Below, one piece after another: positions 1 through 9,863 of a stretch of 64,000 bases of DNA. Every line of letters begins with the position of its first letter. Within the stretch, counting starts at the first letter, position 1. The translations under genes were made by a program, and so were the position numbers. The notes beneath the pieces are model-generated. The model did no database searches. It saw only the letters and a list, made by a program, of their open reading frames with translations, and was not told the origin of the DNA. The stretch comes from Oscillospiraceae bacterium (lineage in GTDB: Bacteria > Bacillota > Clostridia > Oscillospirales > Ruminococcaceae): positions 54,270 through 118,269 of the forward strand of contig JAEEIA010000013.1 in the NCBI GenBank assembly GCA_016281125.1. The letters run 5' to 3'.

Positions 1-630
1 CTTTTTGACGCGGGTGATCGTTTCGACCATGTGGACGGGAATCCGGATCGTCCTTGCCTGATCCGCAATCGCGCGGGTAATGGACTGGCGGATCCACCAT
101 GTCGCATAGGTCGAGAACTTAAAGCCCTTGGTATAGTCGAATTTATCGACCGCTTTCAGCAGTCCCATGTTCCCCTCCTGAATCAGGTCAAGGAACTGCA
201 TGCCGCGTCCGACATATTTCTTTGCAATGCTGACGACCAGACGGAGATTTGCCTCGGAAAGGCGGTTCTTTGCGGCCTGATCGTTCGGGTTATCGGCAAG
301 TCTTCTTGCCAGATCTGTCTCTTCCTCGGGTGTCAGGAGCGGCACGCGGCCGATCTCCTTGAGATAGATCTTGACAGGGTCATCCGGAGAGGAGCCGCCC
401 TCCAGGGACATTGCATCCTCCTCCGCGAGCCGTGTTTCGATATCGTCGTCCAGCAGCTCCTCGTCCGCGAGCTCAAGATTCAGCAGGTTGCACTGCTCGT
501 AGAATGCGCTGATCTCCTCATCGGTGAATTCCATCTCCGAAAAGGCGGTGTCCAGCTCATTCTGCGGGAGCTTTCCGCTGAGCTTAATCCGTTCAAGAAG
601 CTGATCGACCTTCTGATTATCTGCTGCCAT
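1..630 (-). CDS. Primary-type RNA polymerase sigma factor, second tandem copy (3' end outside window)
   Basis: The first 210 codons of a sigma-70 protein start at an ATG preceded by GGGAGG; the rest lies beyond base 1. After an acidic N-terminal part it reads [15 protein letters not shown] (region 1.2), [20 protein letters not shown] and [20 protein letters not shown] (region 2), then [20 protein letters not shown], the core and -10 recognition block. It directs core polymerase to promoters. It follows another sigma gene of the same type by 90 bases on the same strand, and regions 2 and 3 are almost the same protein. The N-terminal 80 residues differ strongly between the two. Whether this copy keeps region 4 cannot be seen here. 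Family assignment is firm; its division of labour with the neighbour is unknown. Confidence 0.93.
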   Translation of the reverse strand, partial: MAADNQKVDQLLERIKLSGKLPQNELDTAFSEMEFTDEEISAFYEQCNLLNLELADEELLDDDIETRLAEEDAMSLEGGSSPDDPVKIYLKEIGRVPLLTPEEETDLARRLADNPNDQAAKNRLSEANLRLVVSIAKKYVGRGMQFLDLIQEGNMGLLKAVDKFDYTKGFKFSTYATWWIRQSITRAIADQARTIRIPVHMVETITRVKK

Positions 631-720
631 ATTGTGTTTCCTCCCTTTCTTTACCCTTCTGCCTGTTCTTTGCGTTCAGCGCGTCTGCCGCGCCTGACGT
701 GATGCAGCCGTGACCCTGCA

Positions 721-1773
721 TCAGTCAATATATCCTTGCAGCTTTTTGCTTCTGCTGTAATGCTTGAGCTTCCGGAGCGCCTTGGCTTCGATCTGCCGGA
801 TGCGCTCACGGGTGACCCCGAGCGCCTTTCCGACGTCCTCAAGCGTCTGCTGTCTGCCGTTTTCCAGCCCGTAGCGCATCCGCATGACCTTTGCTTCGCG
901 CTCTGTCAGGGTGGAGAGCACCTCATTGAGCTGCTCCTTCAGCATGGCATTGGAGGCCGCCTCGTCCGGAGAGGGCGCCTGATCGTCCGGGATGAAGTCA
1001 CCGAGGTGGCTGTCCTCCTCCTCACCGACCGGCGTTTCCAGCGAAACGGGATCCTGTGCGATGCGCATGATCTCGAGCACCTTTTCCACGGGCATCTCGA
1101 GCTTTTTGGCGATTTCCTCGGGGCTTGCTTCCTGTCCGGTTTCGTGCAGAATCTGGCTGGAAACCTTCTTCACCTTGGTGATGCTCTCCACCATATGCAC
1201 GGGAATACGGATCGTTCTCGCCTGATCGGCCAGCGCTCTGGTGATTGCCTGCCGGATCCACCATGTTGCATAGGTGGAGAACTTGAAGCCCTTGGTATAG
1301 TCAAACTTATCGACCGCTTTCAGCAGACCCATGTTGCCCTCCTGAATCAGGTCGAGGAACTGCATGCCGCGTCCGACATATTTCTTTGCGATGCTGACGA
1401 CCAGTCTGAGGTTGGCCTCGGCAAGGCGCTGCCGTGCGGGCTCGTCCTGCGGATTGTCCGCCAGTCTGCGTGCCAGCTCGGTTTCCTCGTCCGTGGTCAG
1501 CAGTGCAACCCGGCCGATCTCTTTCAGATAGATCTTGACGGAGTCGTCATTCGAGATTTCGTCATTGGCAAGGGTGACGGCGGGATCGGATGCGTCCTCC
1601 AGCGAGAGCTCGTCATCGACCAGCTCAATCTGCATGGCTGAGCAGCGCTCCATGATGTGCTCCGGCTCCAGAGCAAGGCTCTCGGAAGCCTCCTGCACCT
1701 CGGCAATGGTTATTTTTCCGCTTGTCTTTGCCTTCTCAAGGATCTGATCAAGACGCTTTTCTTCATCTGCCAT
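721..1773 (-). CDS. rpoD: RNA polymerase sigma factor RpoD/SigA
   Basis: A complete 350-residue group 1/2 sigma factor. Region 1.2 ([13 protein letters not shown]) starts near residue 80. Region 2 holds the RpoD-type core-binding and [20 protein letters not shown] melting and -10 blocks. Region 3 follows, and region 4 ends with a helix-turn-helix ([20 protein letters not shown]) that reads -35 boxes. Its length is typical of Firmicute SigA, which is shorter than the E. coli protein. The start has a GGAGG site just upstream. It lies 86 bases after dnaG on the same strand, the conserved dnaG-rpoD order of Firmicutes, so it is the better candidate for the housekeeping factor. Unusually, a second close paralogue follows. 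Confidence 0.95.
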   Translation of the reverse strand: MADEEKRLDQILEKAKTSGKITIAEVQEASESLALEPEHIMERCSAMQIELVDDELSLEDASDPAVTLANDEISNDDSVKIYLKEIGRVALLTTDEETELARRLADNPQDEPARQRLAEANLRLVVSIAKKYVGRGMQFLDLIQEGNMGLLKAVDKFDYTKGFKFSTYATWWIRQAITRALADQARTIRIPVHMVESITKVKKVSSQILHETGQEASPEEIAKKLEMPVEKVLEIMRIAQDPVSLETPVGEEEDSHLGDFIPDDQAPSPDEAASNAMLKEQLNEVLSTLTEREAKVMRMRYGLENGRQQTLEDVGKALGVTRERIRQIEAKALRKLKHYSRSKKLQGYID

Positions 1774-1859
1774 TTTCGGTTTCCTCCTTTGCGCGGAATC
1801 CGCGCAGTCTAACGGGCATATATCCGTTCTGTCAGCCGCTGCGGGAACAGCGGCACAGC

Positions 1860-3611
1860 TTATGATCGTTTGCGCTTTGCGAGGCTCTGCATCCTTGCCT
1901 GCCAGTCATCGTTGTCCATATCCGCAGCCTGCGACGGTGCGAGCTTCTGCTCTTTCAGAATGCGGATGCAGTCCTGAACGGCCTTCGGGGTGATGTCCAC
2001 CTCGTCGTATGTAGGCTCAATGCCGGTGATCCTGCCCATTTCCTCCGGCGTGAAGCTGTCGGAAAAGAGGGAGAGATCGTAGGTGTAGCCCTGCCTGAGC
2101 TTGTCCGCCAGATGCTGAAAAATCCTGCGGTTCAGCTCGGTGGCGAAGTCCTCCGGCCGGATCTGCTTCATGACGTCCTCCAGCGCGTCGGGCTGCCGGA
2201 ACAGATAGCAGAGGATCTGCTCCTCGGCCATTGCCTCCTTCCGTTTGGCGGAGGCCTCCGGATTGACCGGATCCGGGAGCATCGGTGCGGATTTCAGCGC
2301 AGTCCATGACTGCTTTTTCTCGTTCTTTCTGCGCTTTCTGATCTCCTGCTCGACCTGTGCTTTCAGAATCTCCGTTGAGATTTCGTAATCCTTGGCGAGC
2401 TTTGAGAGATACACATTGCGGTCAAGCTCGTTTTCGATGCCCGCAAGCACGCTGACCGCCTTGTGCAGTGCGGTGATTGCGCCGTCCTCGGTAGCGGCGT
2501 CCGTGCCGTCCCGGCATCTTTGCAGCTCGTAGGTGACGGCGTCGTCAGCCTCCTCCAGCAGCTTCCGGAAATAGGCTGACCCGAATTTCTTGATATATTC
2601 GTCGGGATCCTTCGCGTCATGCATATGCAGGATTCTCGGGCGCAGCCCGACGGCGCGCAGCAGATTGACCGCCTTGACGGTCGCGTTCTGACCGGCGGCG
2701 TCACTGTCGTAGGAGATGACGACCTCCTCTGCATACTGCCGCATCAGTCTGCACTGATCGGCGGTCAGCGCGGTGCCGAGCGAGGCCACGACATTTTCAA
2801 AGCCCGCCTGGTGGATCGCAATGACGTCCATGTAGCCCTCCGCGAGGATCAGCCGCTTGGACTGCGATTTTTTCGCAAAGTTCATGGAAAACAGGTTCCG
2901 TCCCTTTTTGAACACCGGTGTATCGGACGAGTTCAGGTATTTGGGCTCGCCGTCCTTTTCAATCGTGCGGCCGCCGAATGCGATGACGCTGCCGCGCAGG
3001 TCAAAGATCGGGAAGATCACACGGTTCCGGAACCGGTCGTAGAGATTGCCGGATTTCCGGGAGCGGCTGCACAGATTGGAGGCGAGCAGTTCCTCATCGG
3101 TATAGCCGAGATTATGCATGGCGTTCAGCAGACCGTCCCACTGTTCGCCCGCGTAGCCGAGCCCGTATTTCCGGATGATTTCCGGCTTGAGGGCGCGTTC
3201 TTTCAGATAGATCAGACCGCGCTTGTCAGGGCCGGTCAGGTTTTCAAAGTAATATTTTGCGGCGGCGCGGTTCATTTCCAGCAGCCGCATCCGCATATTC
3301 GCTTCGCCGTTGTCATGCTCCTGCTCCGGCACGGACATGCCTGCGCGCTCTGCGAGCATCCGCACGGCGTCCATATACTGGAGCCCCTCAATCTTCATGA
3401 TGAAGGTGATGACGTCGCCGCCCGCATGGCAGCCGAAGCAGTAAAAGCTGTTATTCTGCGTATATACGACGCATGACGGCGTTTTTTCCGAGTGGAACGG
3501 GCACTGACATTTGAGCAGGGAGCCCGCCCGGATCAGCTGCACATAGCTGCCCATGACCGCGTCAATCGGATTGGCCTGCTTTAACTGGTACAGAAATTCC
3601 TGCGGCAGCAT
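1860..3611 (-). CDS. dnaG: DNA primase DnaG
   Basis: Makes RNA primers for replication with the DnaB helicase. The 583-residue protein starts [10 protein letters not shown]. An ATG 30 bases further upstream is open, but AAAGGAGG lies between the two, so 3611 is chosen. The N-terminal CHC2 zinc site is C37-x2-H40-x17-C58-x2-C61. The TOPRIM catalytic block reads [17 protein letters not shown], followed by the conserved [11 protein letters not shown] metal-binding stretch. The C-terminal third is the variable helicase-interaction region. It sits between a dGTPase-like gene and rpoD, all on one strand, the usual macromolecular synthesis grouping. Confidence 0.96.
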   Translation of the reverse strand: MLPQEFLYQLKQANPIDAVMGSYVQLIRAGSLLKCQCPFHSEKTPSCVVYTQNNSFYCFGCHAGGDVITFIMKIEGLQYMDAVRMLAERAGMSVPEQEHDNGEANMRMRLLEMNRAAAKYYFENLTGPDKRGLIYLKERALKPEIIRKYGLGYAGEQWDGLLNAMHNLGYTDEELLASNLCSRSRKSGNLYDRFRNRVIFPIFDLRGSVIAFGGRTIEKDGEPKYLNSSDTPVFKKGRNLFSMNFAKKSQSKRLILAEGYMDVIAIHQAGFENVVASLGTALTADQCRLMRQYAEEVVISYDSDAAGQNATVKAVNLLRAVGLRPRILHMHDAKDPDEYIKKFGSAYFRKLLEEADDAVTYELQRCRDGTDAATEDGAITALHKAVSVLAGIENELDRNVYLSKLAKDYEISTEILKAQVEQEIRKRRKNEKKQSWTALKSAPMLPDPVNPEASAKRKEAMAEEQILCYLFRQPDALEDVMKQIRPEDFATELNRRIFQHLADKLRQGYTYDLSLFSDSFTPEEMGRITGIEPTYDEVDITPKAVQDCIRILKEQKLAPSQAADMDNDDWQARMQSLAKRKRS

Positions 3612-3744
3612 CTGCGCACCTCCTTTGTGTTTTGCATTCATCGTATCATGCTCCGGACAGCGCTGTATGACAGCTTTCCGAAAAACAGATGAAATCGGGG
3701 CGCGCCTTCATAGAATACGTACCGCCGTGCGGAAAAACGCTGTG

Positions 3745-4737
3745 TTATTTCACATCCCACGAGCGCGGGATAAAGAGCTTTTCGTAGTCGTTGATCGCGT
3801 AATCGTCGCTCATGCCCGAGATGTAATCGCAGACGGCACGCGCGACCGAATCCCGTTCCGCGATGAGGCGGTAGACAGCGGGCATCTCCTCCGGATGCGC
3901 CTCGTAGTGCGCATACAGGCGGCGGATCAGCTCCTGCGCCTTGTGATCCTCCGTTTTGGCCGCGGAGCCGGAATACACATTCTGATACAGGAACCGGTGC
4001 AGCGCGTCATGCGCCTGCCGGATATCGGGCATCATGTCCATGTCGTCGTCACCGTGTTCGATGACCGAGGTGATCATCGTCGTGATGCGCGAGGATTTGG
4101 AATGCCCGAGAATTTCGGTGCAGTCTGCGGGCAGGTCGCTCTCTTTCAGGATGCCGCCGCGGATGGCATCGTCGATGTCGTGGTTGATGTATGCGATGCG
4201 GTCGGCCAGCCGGACGAGATTGCCCTCTCTGGTGGCTGCGGTCATATTCGTATGGCAGAGGATGCCGTCGCGCACCTGTCTGGTGAGGTTCAGCCCCTTG
4301 CCGCCCTTTTCGATGCACTCGACCACGCGGACGCTCTGCTCGTAATGGCGGTAGCCGCCCGGGGTGATGTCGTGGAGCGCCGCTTCGCCGGCGTGTCCGA
4401 ACGGGGAATGCCCGAGGTCATGCCCCAGCGCAATCGCTTCGGTGAGATCCTCGTTCATGCGGAGCGCTCTTGCCATGGTTCTTGCGATCTGCGCGACCTC
4501 CAGCGTATGCGTCAGGCGCGTGCGGTAATGATCGCCGATCGGGGACAAAAAGACCTGCGTCTTGCGCTTTAACCGCCGGAACGATGCGGAATGCAGGATG
4601 CGGTCGCGGTCCCGCTGAAATTCGGTGCGCAGCGGGCAGAACGGCTCCGGCACATCGCGGACGGCTTCTGCGGCATGGCAGGCATTTTTGCAGAGCATGG
4701 CTTCTTCAAAGACTTCGGTCTGTTCACGGACTGTCAT
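3745..4737 (-). CDS. Deoxyguanosinetriphosphate triphosphohydrolase-like HD protein
   Basis: Predicted to hydrolyse dNTPs to nucleoside and triphosphate. The 330-residue product has the HD-domain metal ligands in RLTHTLEVAQIARTMA and LGHDLGHSPFGHAGE, and a later HD-superfamily Asp in RLADRIAYINHDIDDA. R-x-K-x-Q-V (RLKRKTQVF) precedes the first His as in the Dgt family. The start at 4737 is chosen over the longer open frame because AAGGAG stands 8 bases before this ATG, and the upstream 51 codons do not resemble the family. Short Dgt-like proteins of this kind commonly precede dnaG in clostridia. Substrate preference is not visible. Confidence 0.9.
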   Translation of the reverse strand: MTVREQTEVFEEAMLCKNACHAAEAVRDVPEPFCPLRTEFQRDRDRILHSASFRRLKRKTQVFLSPIGDHYRTRLTHTLEVAQIARTMARALRMNEDLTEAIALGHDLGHSPFGHAGEAALHDITPGGYRHYEQSVRVVECIEKGGKGLNLTRQVRDGILCHTNMTAATREGNLVRLADRIAYINHDIDDAIRGGILKESDLPADCTEILGHSKSSRITTMITSVIEHGDDDMDMMPDIRQAHDALHRFLYQNVYSGSAAKTEDHKAQELIRRLYAHYEAHPEEMPAVYRLIAERDSVARAVCDYISGMSDDYAINDYEKLFIPRSWDVK

Positions 4738-4774
4738 AGGATCACTCCTTCCGGCAGAGCTGTTTCTTCTTCTG

Positions 4775-4802
4775 TTTATATATACAGGAAAAAGGCTGTG
4801 AA
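4775..4802 (-). promoter_or_regulatory. Possible promoter for the dgt-like gene
   Basis: On the minus strand TTCACA is followed after 16 bases by TATAAA, about 40 bases before the start codon. Both hexamers are imperfect, so this is a tentative call. Confidence 0.35.
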
Positions 4803-4904
4803 ATCCTCTGTTTCGCCGTGAATTTTCATAAAATTCAGAATTTTTTACATTCGTGAAGCGGTGCCGGAACTCTGTTTTATGCAAAATCACGGTGCCGCAT
4901 AGAA

Positions 4905-4946
4905 ATGAAAGATCCGGCTGCTGACATTGCAGTCATGCAGCCGGAA
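4905..4946 (-). terminator. Intrinsic terminator after the small exporter gene
   Basis: TCCGGCTGC (4913-4921) pairs with GCAGCCGGA (4937-4945). On the minus strand the hairpin is followed by TCTTTCATTTC. It lies 26 bases beyond the stop codon at 4972. Confidence 0.65.
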
Positions 4947-4971
4947 TGATTTCATGAATAGCACGCGAAGA

Positions 4972-5523
4972 TTATTTTGAGAACAGGTCGATCAGCCACT
5001 GGAGACCGCCGTACCAGAGGAGGCACATGATAATCGTTGCGAGGATCAGTCCGAGGAGAATCGCCGGAACGGATTTCTTACGGGACACATGCAGCAGCGA
5101 GGCGATCAGGGAGCCTGTCCATGCGCCGGTGCCGGGCAGCGGGATGCCGACGAACAGCAGCAGTCCCACAAATTCGACCTTGCGGATTTTATCCGCCTTT
5201 TTACCGGTGCCGCGCGCTTTCAGCCAGAGCGCCAGCTTGCGCATCCAGCCGATTTTGCAGCCTTCCATCCAGTTGAGGATTTTTTCGATGAACAGCAGAA
5301 TGAACGGGATCGGCAGGATGTTGCCGAGGATGCAGAAGCCGACGGCCTCCCACATCGGGATATTCAGAATGGACGCCGCAAGCAGGCCGCCGCGGAGCTC
5401 CAGCAGCGGAATCATCGAGATCACGAACGGGATCAGGATCGGCGGCAGTCCGCCGAGCAGGGACGTCATTTTTTCGGCGAGCCGTTCGGCACCGCCGGAT
5501 AACAGAAATGCAGAGAGCATCAT
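4972..5523 (-). CDS. Small multi-drug export family membrane protein
   Basis: A 183-residue integral membrane protein with about five hydrophobic spans. It has the family's conserved stretch around PPILIPFVISMIPLLELRG and a second motif around FVGIPLPGTGAWTGSL, seen in the COG2426/Sm_multidrug_ex family. Despite the family name, its substrate is not established. The start at 5523 has GGAGG ten bases upstream; a longer frame to 5643 has no such site and its extra residues are not membrane-like. It stands alone between a terminator and a divergent ABC transporter operon. Confidence 0.8.
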   Translation of the reverse strand: MMLSAFLLSGGAERLAEKMTSLLGGLPPILIPFVISMIPLLELRGGLLAASILNIPMWEAVGFCILGNILPIPFILLFIEKILNWMEGCKIGWMRKLALWLKARGTGKKADKIRKVEFVGLLLFVGIPLPGTGAWTGSLIASLLHVSRKKSVPAILLGLILATIIMCLLWYGGLQWLIDLFSK

Positions 5524-5856
5524 GATGCAGCTTCCTCCGTATGTCAGCCGCGGAATCTGCGGCGGATTCTTTCGTGTTTGGCGCTGTCCCGCCGGATGCG
5601 GGGACACATGTGATATTATCCCATAAAACGGCCGCGGCGTCAAGTATTTTGCGGAAAATTACCGCTTTTGCACAAATTTCCCGTATCCTGCCGCTGAAAT
5701 CGTCGATTATCTCTAAAAAGATGTACAGTGCTCGCAGATTCCTCGATGAACTGCATAAATCAGCCGCACGGCTCTTTTCTTTTTTTGCAATTTGTGATAA
5801 AATAGGACTGTCAGTTGTGTACATCCGATGCACAACGGGAAAGGAACGGAAAACGT
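5524..5856. other. Divergent intergenic region
   Basis: About 330 bases separate two divergent genes. Apart from the ABC operon promoter near 5775-5803 I see no gene, RNA motif or repeat. Open frames crossing it are extensions of the flanking genes without ribosome binding sites. Confidence 0.6.
5775..5803 (+). promoter_or_regulatory. Probable promoter of the ABC transporter operon
   Basis: TAAAAT at 5798-5803 is preceded by TGA, forming an extended -10. Only a weak -35 (TTTTCT) lies 17 bases upstream. It is about 50 bases before the ATPase start. Confidence 0.5.
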
Positions 5857-6795
5857 ATGGGATTTTCAGTTACAGAGCTGTATAAAAAGTACGGCGACAA
5901 GGTTGTCGTGGATCACCTCAGCTTCCGCATGGATGAGCCGGGCGTGTACGCGCTGCTCGGCACGAACGGCGCAGGCAAAACGACTTCGATCCGCATGATT
6001 CTCAACATGCTGGCGAAGGACGGCGGCACCGTGGAATGGAACGGCGGCCCGCTGACGCTCCGCACCTGCAATGTCGGGTATCTGGCGGAGGAGCGCGGTC
6101 TGTATCCGAAAAACACGCTGATGGATCAGCTGATGTATTTTGCGGCGCTGCGCGGCGTATCGAAGGACGAGGCGAAAAAGCGCATCGCATACTGGGCAAA
6201 GCGCCTGGAGGCGGAGGAGTACCTCTATCCGAAGCAGGAGGGCAGAAAGCCCGTCAAGCCGAAGAAGGCCGATCAGCTTTCCAAGGGCAATCAGCAGAAG
6301 ATTCAGCTGATGATGGCGCTGCTGAGCGACCCGGAGCTGCTCATCCTCGACGAGCCGCTTTCCGGTCTGGATCCGGTCAACACGGATCTGTTCAAGAGCA
6401 TTATTCATGAGGAGATCGACAAGGGCAAGTACCTGATCATGTCCAGCCACCAGATGGCGACCATCGAGGAATTCTGCACCGATCTGACGATTCTCAACCG
6501 CAGCAAGACCGTTTTGCAGGGCAATCTGGCCGAGATCAAAAAGAGCTACGGCCGGATCAATCTGTTCGTCAAGGCGGAGCAGGATCTGAAAGCGCTGATC
6601 GAGGCGGCGGGCGTCACGATTCTGACGAGCGTCGGCTTCTCCTATCAGTGCAGAGTGACCGGCGAGGCACAGGCGAACGAGCTGCTGAAAACGCTGGTTG
6701 CACAGGGCATCACGCTGATTGCCTTTGAGCTGCGCGAGCCGAGCCTGCATGAGATCTTTGTGGAAAAGGTGGGCGAAGTGCATGAAGAATCCTGA
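5857..6795 (+). CDS. ABC transporter ATP-binding protein (NatA-like)
   Basis: Powers the membrane pair encoded downstream. The 312-residue protein has Walker A GTNGAGKTT near residue 40, the signature LSKGNQQKIQ, Walker B LLILDEPLSGLDP and the switch His in SSHQMATIEEF. The C-terminal domain after residue 215 is typical of NatA/CcmA-type ABC-2 exporters (DUF4162-like). The start at 5857 is chosen because AAAGGA lies upstream and the alignable protein begins MGFSVTELYKKYG. Its 3' end overlaps the next gene by 14 bases, so the three genes form one operon. Na+ export or antibiotic efflux are the usual roles; neither is shown here. Confidence 0.92.
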   Translation: MGFSVTELYKKYGDKVVVDHLSFRMDEPGVYALLGTNGAGKTTSIRMILNMLAKDGGTVEWNGGPLTLRTCNVGYLAEERGLYPKNTLMDQLMYFAALRGVSKDEAKKRIAYWAKRLEAEEYLYPKQEGRKPVKPKKADQLSKGNQQKIQLMMALLSDPELLILDEPLSGLDPVNTDLFKSIIHEEIDKGKYLIMSSHQMATIEEFCTDLTILNRSKTVLQGNLAEIKKSYGRINLFVKAEQDLKALIEAAGVTILTSVGFSYQCRVTGEAQANELLKTLVAQGITLIAFELREPSLHEIFVEKVGEVHEES

Positions 6796-8206
6796 ACTGC
6801 GCGGGATCGGAACGGTCTTTCGCTACACGGTGCAGCAGCACTATAAAACGCGCTCGGTCATTATTTTTCTTGTGATTCTGTTTCTGCTTGCTGTCGCGTC
6901 CATGCCGGTGATGCTGCTGCTCTCCGGCCGCCAGAAGGAGGTCACGGAAACGCAGATCGCATCGGTGTATCTGCGCAATGAAACCGGCTATGCGTTCAAT
7001 CCGGACGCCGTACACGCGGATGCGCGTTATGCGGGCGTCACGATAATAGAAACGGCTGAGGATGACGAAGCACTCACGCAGCGCGTGATGAACGAGGAAA
7101 CAGCGGCCGCGGCAGTGCTGTCAACCGGCACGGACAAGGCATCGGTGTTCCGCAGCGCGGCCGCAGCGAACAAGAACACAGCCGCTTCTGTCGGAGAACA
7201 GAAGCAGTTTACGATCCGGACGTATTACGGCGAGGACGGCAGCGTGACCGGCGCGGATGCCGAAACGCTTAACCGTGTACTGGAGGAGGCACTGCATCAG
7301 TCGCTGCTGGAATCTCTGGACATTACGGAGGAACAGGAGATCACCGTAAACAGCGCGGCGGTCGCACAGGTCGCAAAGGTTTCGGAGTATCAGAGCGGGA
7401 CGGAGGAATCCAATCTGGATACGCATGCCGCCGTCAATATGGCCTATTCCTATCTGTTGCTGATTCTCTGCGCCATGTCAATCGGTTATGTCACGCAGTC
7501 CTGCATGGAGGAAAAGGTTTCCAAGCTGGTTGAATCGCTGATGGTCAGCGTTTCTCCGGTTGCACTGCTGGCGGGCAAGCTGCTGGCTGTCGCCATGTTT
7601 ATCTTTCTGGGGTTCGGCCTGGTCGGCGCCGGATTATGCATCTCCTATCAGATCGCAGGGCATCTCGGGGGCTTCTCGTTCCTGAAGCCGCTGCTGGAGG
7701 AGATCATGCCCTTCCGCCTGACGGCGCTGCACTTCTCCGGCAGTACGGTTGTGCTGCTGGTGATATGCATGCTGCTGGCCTTTGCAATCAGCATGGGCCT
7801 GAGCGGCATTTCCGGCTCCTGCGTTTCCAAGACGGAGGATATGCAGTCCGCGAGCTTTCTGAACATGTTTTTCCTGATGGGCGGTTATCTGGGCGGCGTG
7901 TTTGCGCCGCTGGCCGAGAGTGATGCCGTCAACCTGTTTTGCTCGCTGTTCCCGGTCACGTCGCCGTTCTGTGCGTTCCCGAATTACACCTGCGGCAAGA
8001 TCGGTCTGCCGGTCTTTCTGCTTGCGCTGGTCATTCAGGCCGCGACAGCTGTGCTGCTTGTGCGTATGGCGGGCAGGGTGTATAAGATGATGCTGCTGTA
8101 CCGCGGCAGCGTTCCGAAGCCCGCACAGATCCTGCGGATGCTGAAGGAGGAACGCGCCGCCGCGAAGGCTGCTGCCGGAAAGGAGGCTCCGTATGGAAAA
8201 CAATAA
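6782..8206 (+). CDS. ABC-2 type transporter permease (NatB-like)
   Basis: A 474-residue permease with one N-terminal span (about residues 20-45), a large extracytoplasmic domain of about 180 residues, and a block of five or more C-terminal spans from about residue 220. This is the NatB/ABC-2 layout. The conserved intracellular stretch EEKVSKLVESLMVSVSP precedes the membrane block. It starts inside the end of the ATPase gene and itself overlaps the next permease by 14 bases. It is a paralogue of that permease, and the two probably form a heterodimeric pore with the NatA-like ATPase. Confidence 0.88.
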   Translation: MKNPELRGIGTVFRYTVQQHYKTRSVIIFLVILFLLAVASMPVMLLLSGRQKEVTETQIASVYLRNETGYAFNPDAVHADARYAGVTIIETAEDDEALTQRVMNEETAAAAVLSTGTDKASVFRSAAAANKNTAASVGEQKQFTIRTYYGEDGSVTGADAETLNRVLEEALHQSLLESLDITEEQEITVNSAAVAQVAKVSEYQSGTEESNLDTHAAVNMAYSYLLLILCAMSIGYVTQSCMEEKVSKLVESLMVSVSPVALLAGKLLAVAMFIFLGFGLVGAGLCISYQIAGHLGGFSFLKPLLEEIMPFRLTALHFSGSTVVLLVICMLLAFAISMGLSGISGSCVSKTEDMQSASFLNMFFLMGGYLGGVFAPLAESDAVNLFCSLFPVTSPFCAFPNYTCGKIGLPVFLLALVIQAATAVLLVRMAGRVYKMMLLYRGSVPKPAQILRMLKEERAAAKAAAGKEAPYGKQ

Positions 8207-9629
8207 TCATACAATGCATGCAAATCCGTTTGCGGGCACCGGCAAGGTCTTTTCGTACAGCTTCCGGCAGATGCTGAAATCCAAGGGCTGGCTGATCACG
8301 ACGCTTCTGATGGCGGGGATTCTGCTGATCGGCGTGCCGCTGGTGACATTCTGCGTCACGAAGCTCGCGTCAAAAGAGGAAACCGAAGTAGATGAGAGCG
8401 CCGTCAGCACGGTGTATATTGCGGATGAAACCACCGGAAAGGCAGACTATAATGTACTGAAGGATACCGGCGATTATACGGATGTGGAATACATCCCGTG
8501 CGATTCCATGGATGCGGCGGTTGAAGCCGCAGCGGACGATGCCGGCGCGGTCATCCTGCGGGTGACGAAGCCGGAGGACGTCTATGCGCTGACCGTCTAT
8601 CTGACGGAGGATACGGAGGTATCCCGCAGCAAGGCGAGCAGCTTTGCGTCCTTTGCGGAGAGCAATTTCTCTGCGCTGCTGATGCAGAAGGCAAACCTGA
8701 CGGCGGAGGAAACCGCACTGCTCTCTATGAAAGTGCGCTCCGAAACGACAGCCGTTTCCCCGGATGCGGAAGAAAAGGATGCGGATGACAGCCTTGTCAA
8801 GCAGATTCTTGAAACATTCATCCCGTTCATGACGGTAATGATGGTCTATATGATGGTCATTCTGTACGGCCAGGCGATGGCGAACAGCGTCATGCTGGAA
8901 AAGACGTCCAAGCTCATGGAAACGATTCTGACGGCGGTGCATCCGGTCGCGCTGATGACCGGCAAGCTGCTCGCAACGGCCTGCGCAGCGGTGTTCCAGA
9001 TCGGCATCTGGATGGTTGCGGCGGTCGGCGGCATGATCGGTTCGGTCATTGCGGCACTGCCGATGATAATGAAAAGCATGAACGAGGGCGCTGCGGCTGC
9101 CGTGAATATGCCGGATGCGGATAAAATGGCGGCGGTCACGGAAATGCTGGGCGGCAGCTTCCCGGCGATTTCGGTTTCCGGCATTTTCCTGACGCTTGTT
9201 GTGATGGCGCTCGGCTTTCTGCTGTATCTGGCTGTTGCAACCGTTTCCGGCGCAATGGCCTCCAAGCAGGAGGACATGGGAAAGACGCTCACCGTTTTTG
9301 TGCTGACGCTGCTCATCAGCCTGATGCTCTGCTTTAACCCGGAGATCAACGAGGTCAGCGAATCGTTCAGCCTGGTTTCCGACGCGAAATGGCTGCGCTT
9401 CTTCCCGTTCACAGGAATGCTGGTGCTCCCGGCAGACCTGATCTTCGGAAAGCTCGCGGGCTGGGAGATTGCACTGGCGCTGCTGTCCTTTGTCGCGGCC
9501 GTGCTGCTGCTGGTCTGGCTGGCCGCAGCGGTCTACAAGCTGCTGGTGCTCTACCGCGGCAATCCGCCGAAGCTCCGCCAGCTGATCGGAATGCTCCGCC
9601 CGAAGAAGGACGGAAAGAGCGGCTCATGA
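8193..9629 (+). CDS. ABC-2 type transporter permease (NatB-like)
   Basis: The second permease, 478 residues, begins MENNNHTMHANPFAGTGKVF with GGAAAGGAGG directly upstream inside the previous gene. It has the same organisation: span at about residues 27-50, extracytoplasmic domain, then the coupling stretch LEKTSKLMETILTAVHPVAL and several spans. The shared coupling motif with its partner supports duplication and heterodimer formation. It is the last gene of the operon; a strong terminator lies 37 bases after its stop. Confidence 0.88.
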   Translation: MENNNHTMHANPFAGTGKVFSYSFRQMLKSKGWLITTLLMAGILLIGVPLVTFCVTKLASKEETEVDESAVSTVYIADETTGKADYNVLKDTGDYTDVEYIPCDSMDAAVEAAADDAGAVILRVTKPEDVYALTVYLTEDTEVSRSKASSFASFAESNFSALLMQKANLTAEETALLSMKVRSETTAVSPDAEEKDADDSLVKQILETFIPFMTVMMVYMMVILYGQAMANSVMLEKTSKLMETILTAVHPVALMTGKLLATACAAVFQIGIWMVAAVGGMIGSVIAALPMIMKSMNEGAAAAVNMPDADKMAAVTEMLGGSFPAISVSGIFLTLVVMALGFLLYLAVATVSGAMASKQEDMGKTLTVFVLTLLISLMLCFNPEINEVSESFSLVSDAKWLRFFPFTGMLVLPADLIFGKLAGWEIALALLSFVAAVLLLVWLAAAVYKLLVLYRGNPPKLRQLIGMLRPKKDGKSGS

Positions 9630-9663
9630 CGGGCATCGTGATATTGTACAAAAAATAACGTGC

Positions 9664-9706
9664 AGTCCGCCGGAAATTCTTTATGGGAATCTCCGGCGGA
9701 TTTCTT
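9664..9706 (+). terminator. Intrinsic terminator of the ABC operon
   Basis: TCCGCCGGA (9666-9674) pairs perfectly with TCCGGCGGA (9692-9700), followed by TTTCTTGT. The T-rich tail overlaps the -35 box of the next promoter. Confidence 0.85.
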
Positions 9707-9733
9707 GTCAAACGGCGGAAAATATGATATAAT
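9705..9733 (+). promoter_or_regulatory. Promoter of rpsB-tsf
   Basis: TTGTCA (9705-9710), a 17-base spacer and TATAAT (9728-9733) with an extended TGA just before. The transcript would have a leader of about 125 bases before rpsB, in which I recognise no named ribosomal leader motif. Confidence 0.85.
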
Positions 9734-9863
9734 AGTAAGGCACTTCGCACGGGTATGCACAGCTGCACGGTTTCAGAGGCGGTTTTCCGCGCTGACAGCG
9801 GCGACTCCTTGGGCTGCCCGGAGGTCACAAACCAAATTTTTATATTTACAGGAGGAATCCAAA

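Noticed and set aside
8370..9412. Minus-strand frames inside the ABC permease genes
   Set aside because: They are codon-bias shadows of clear membrane proteins on the plus strand.
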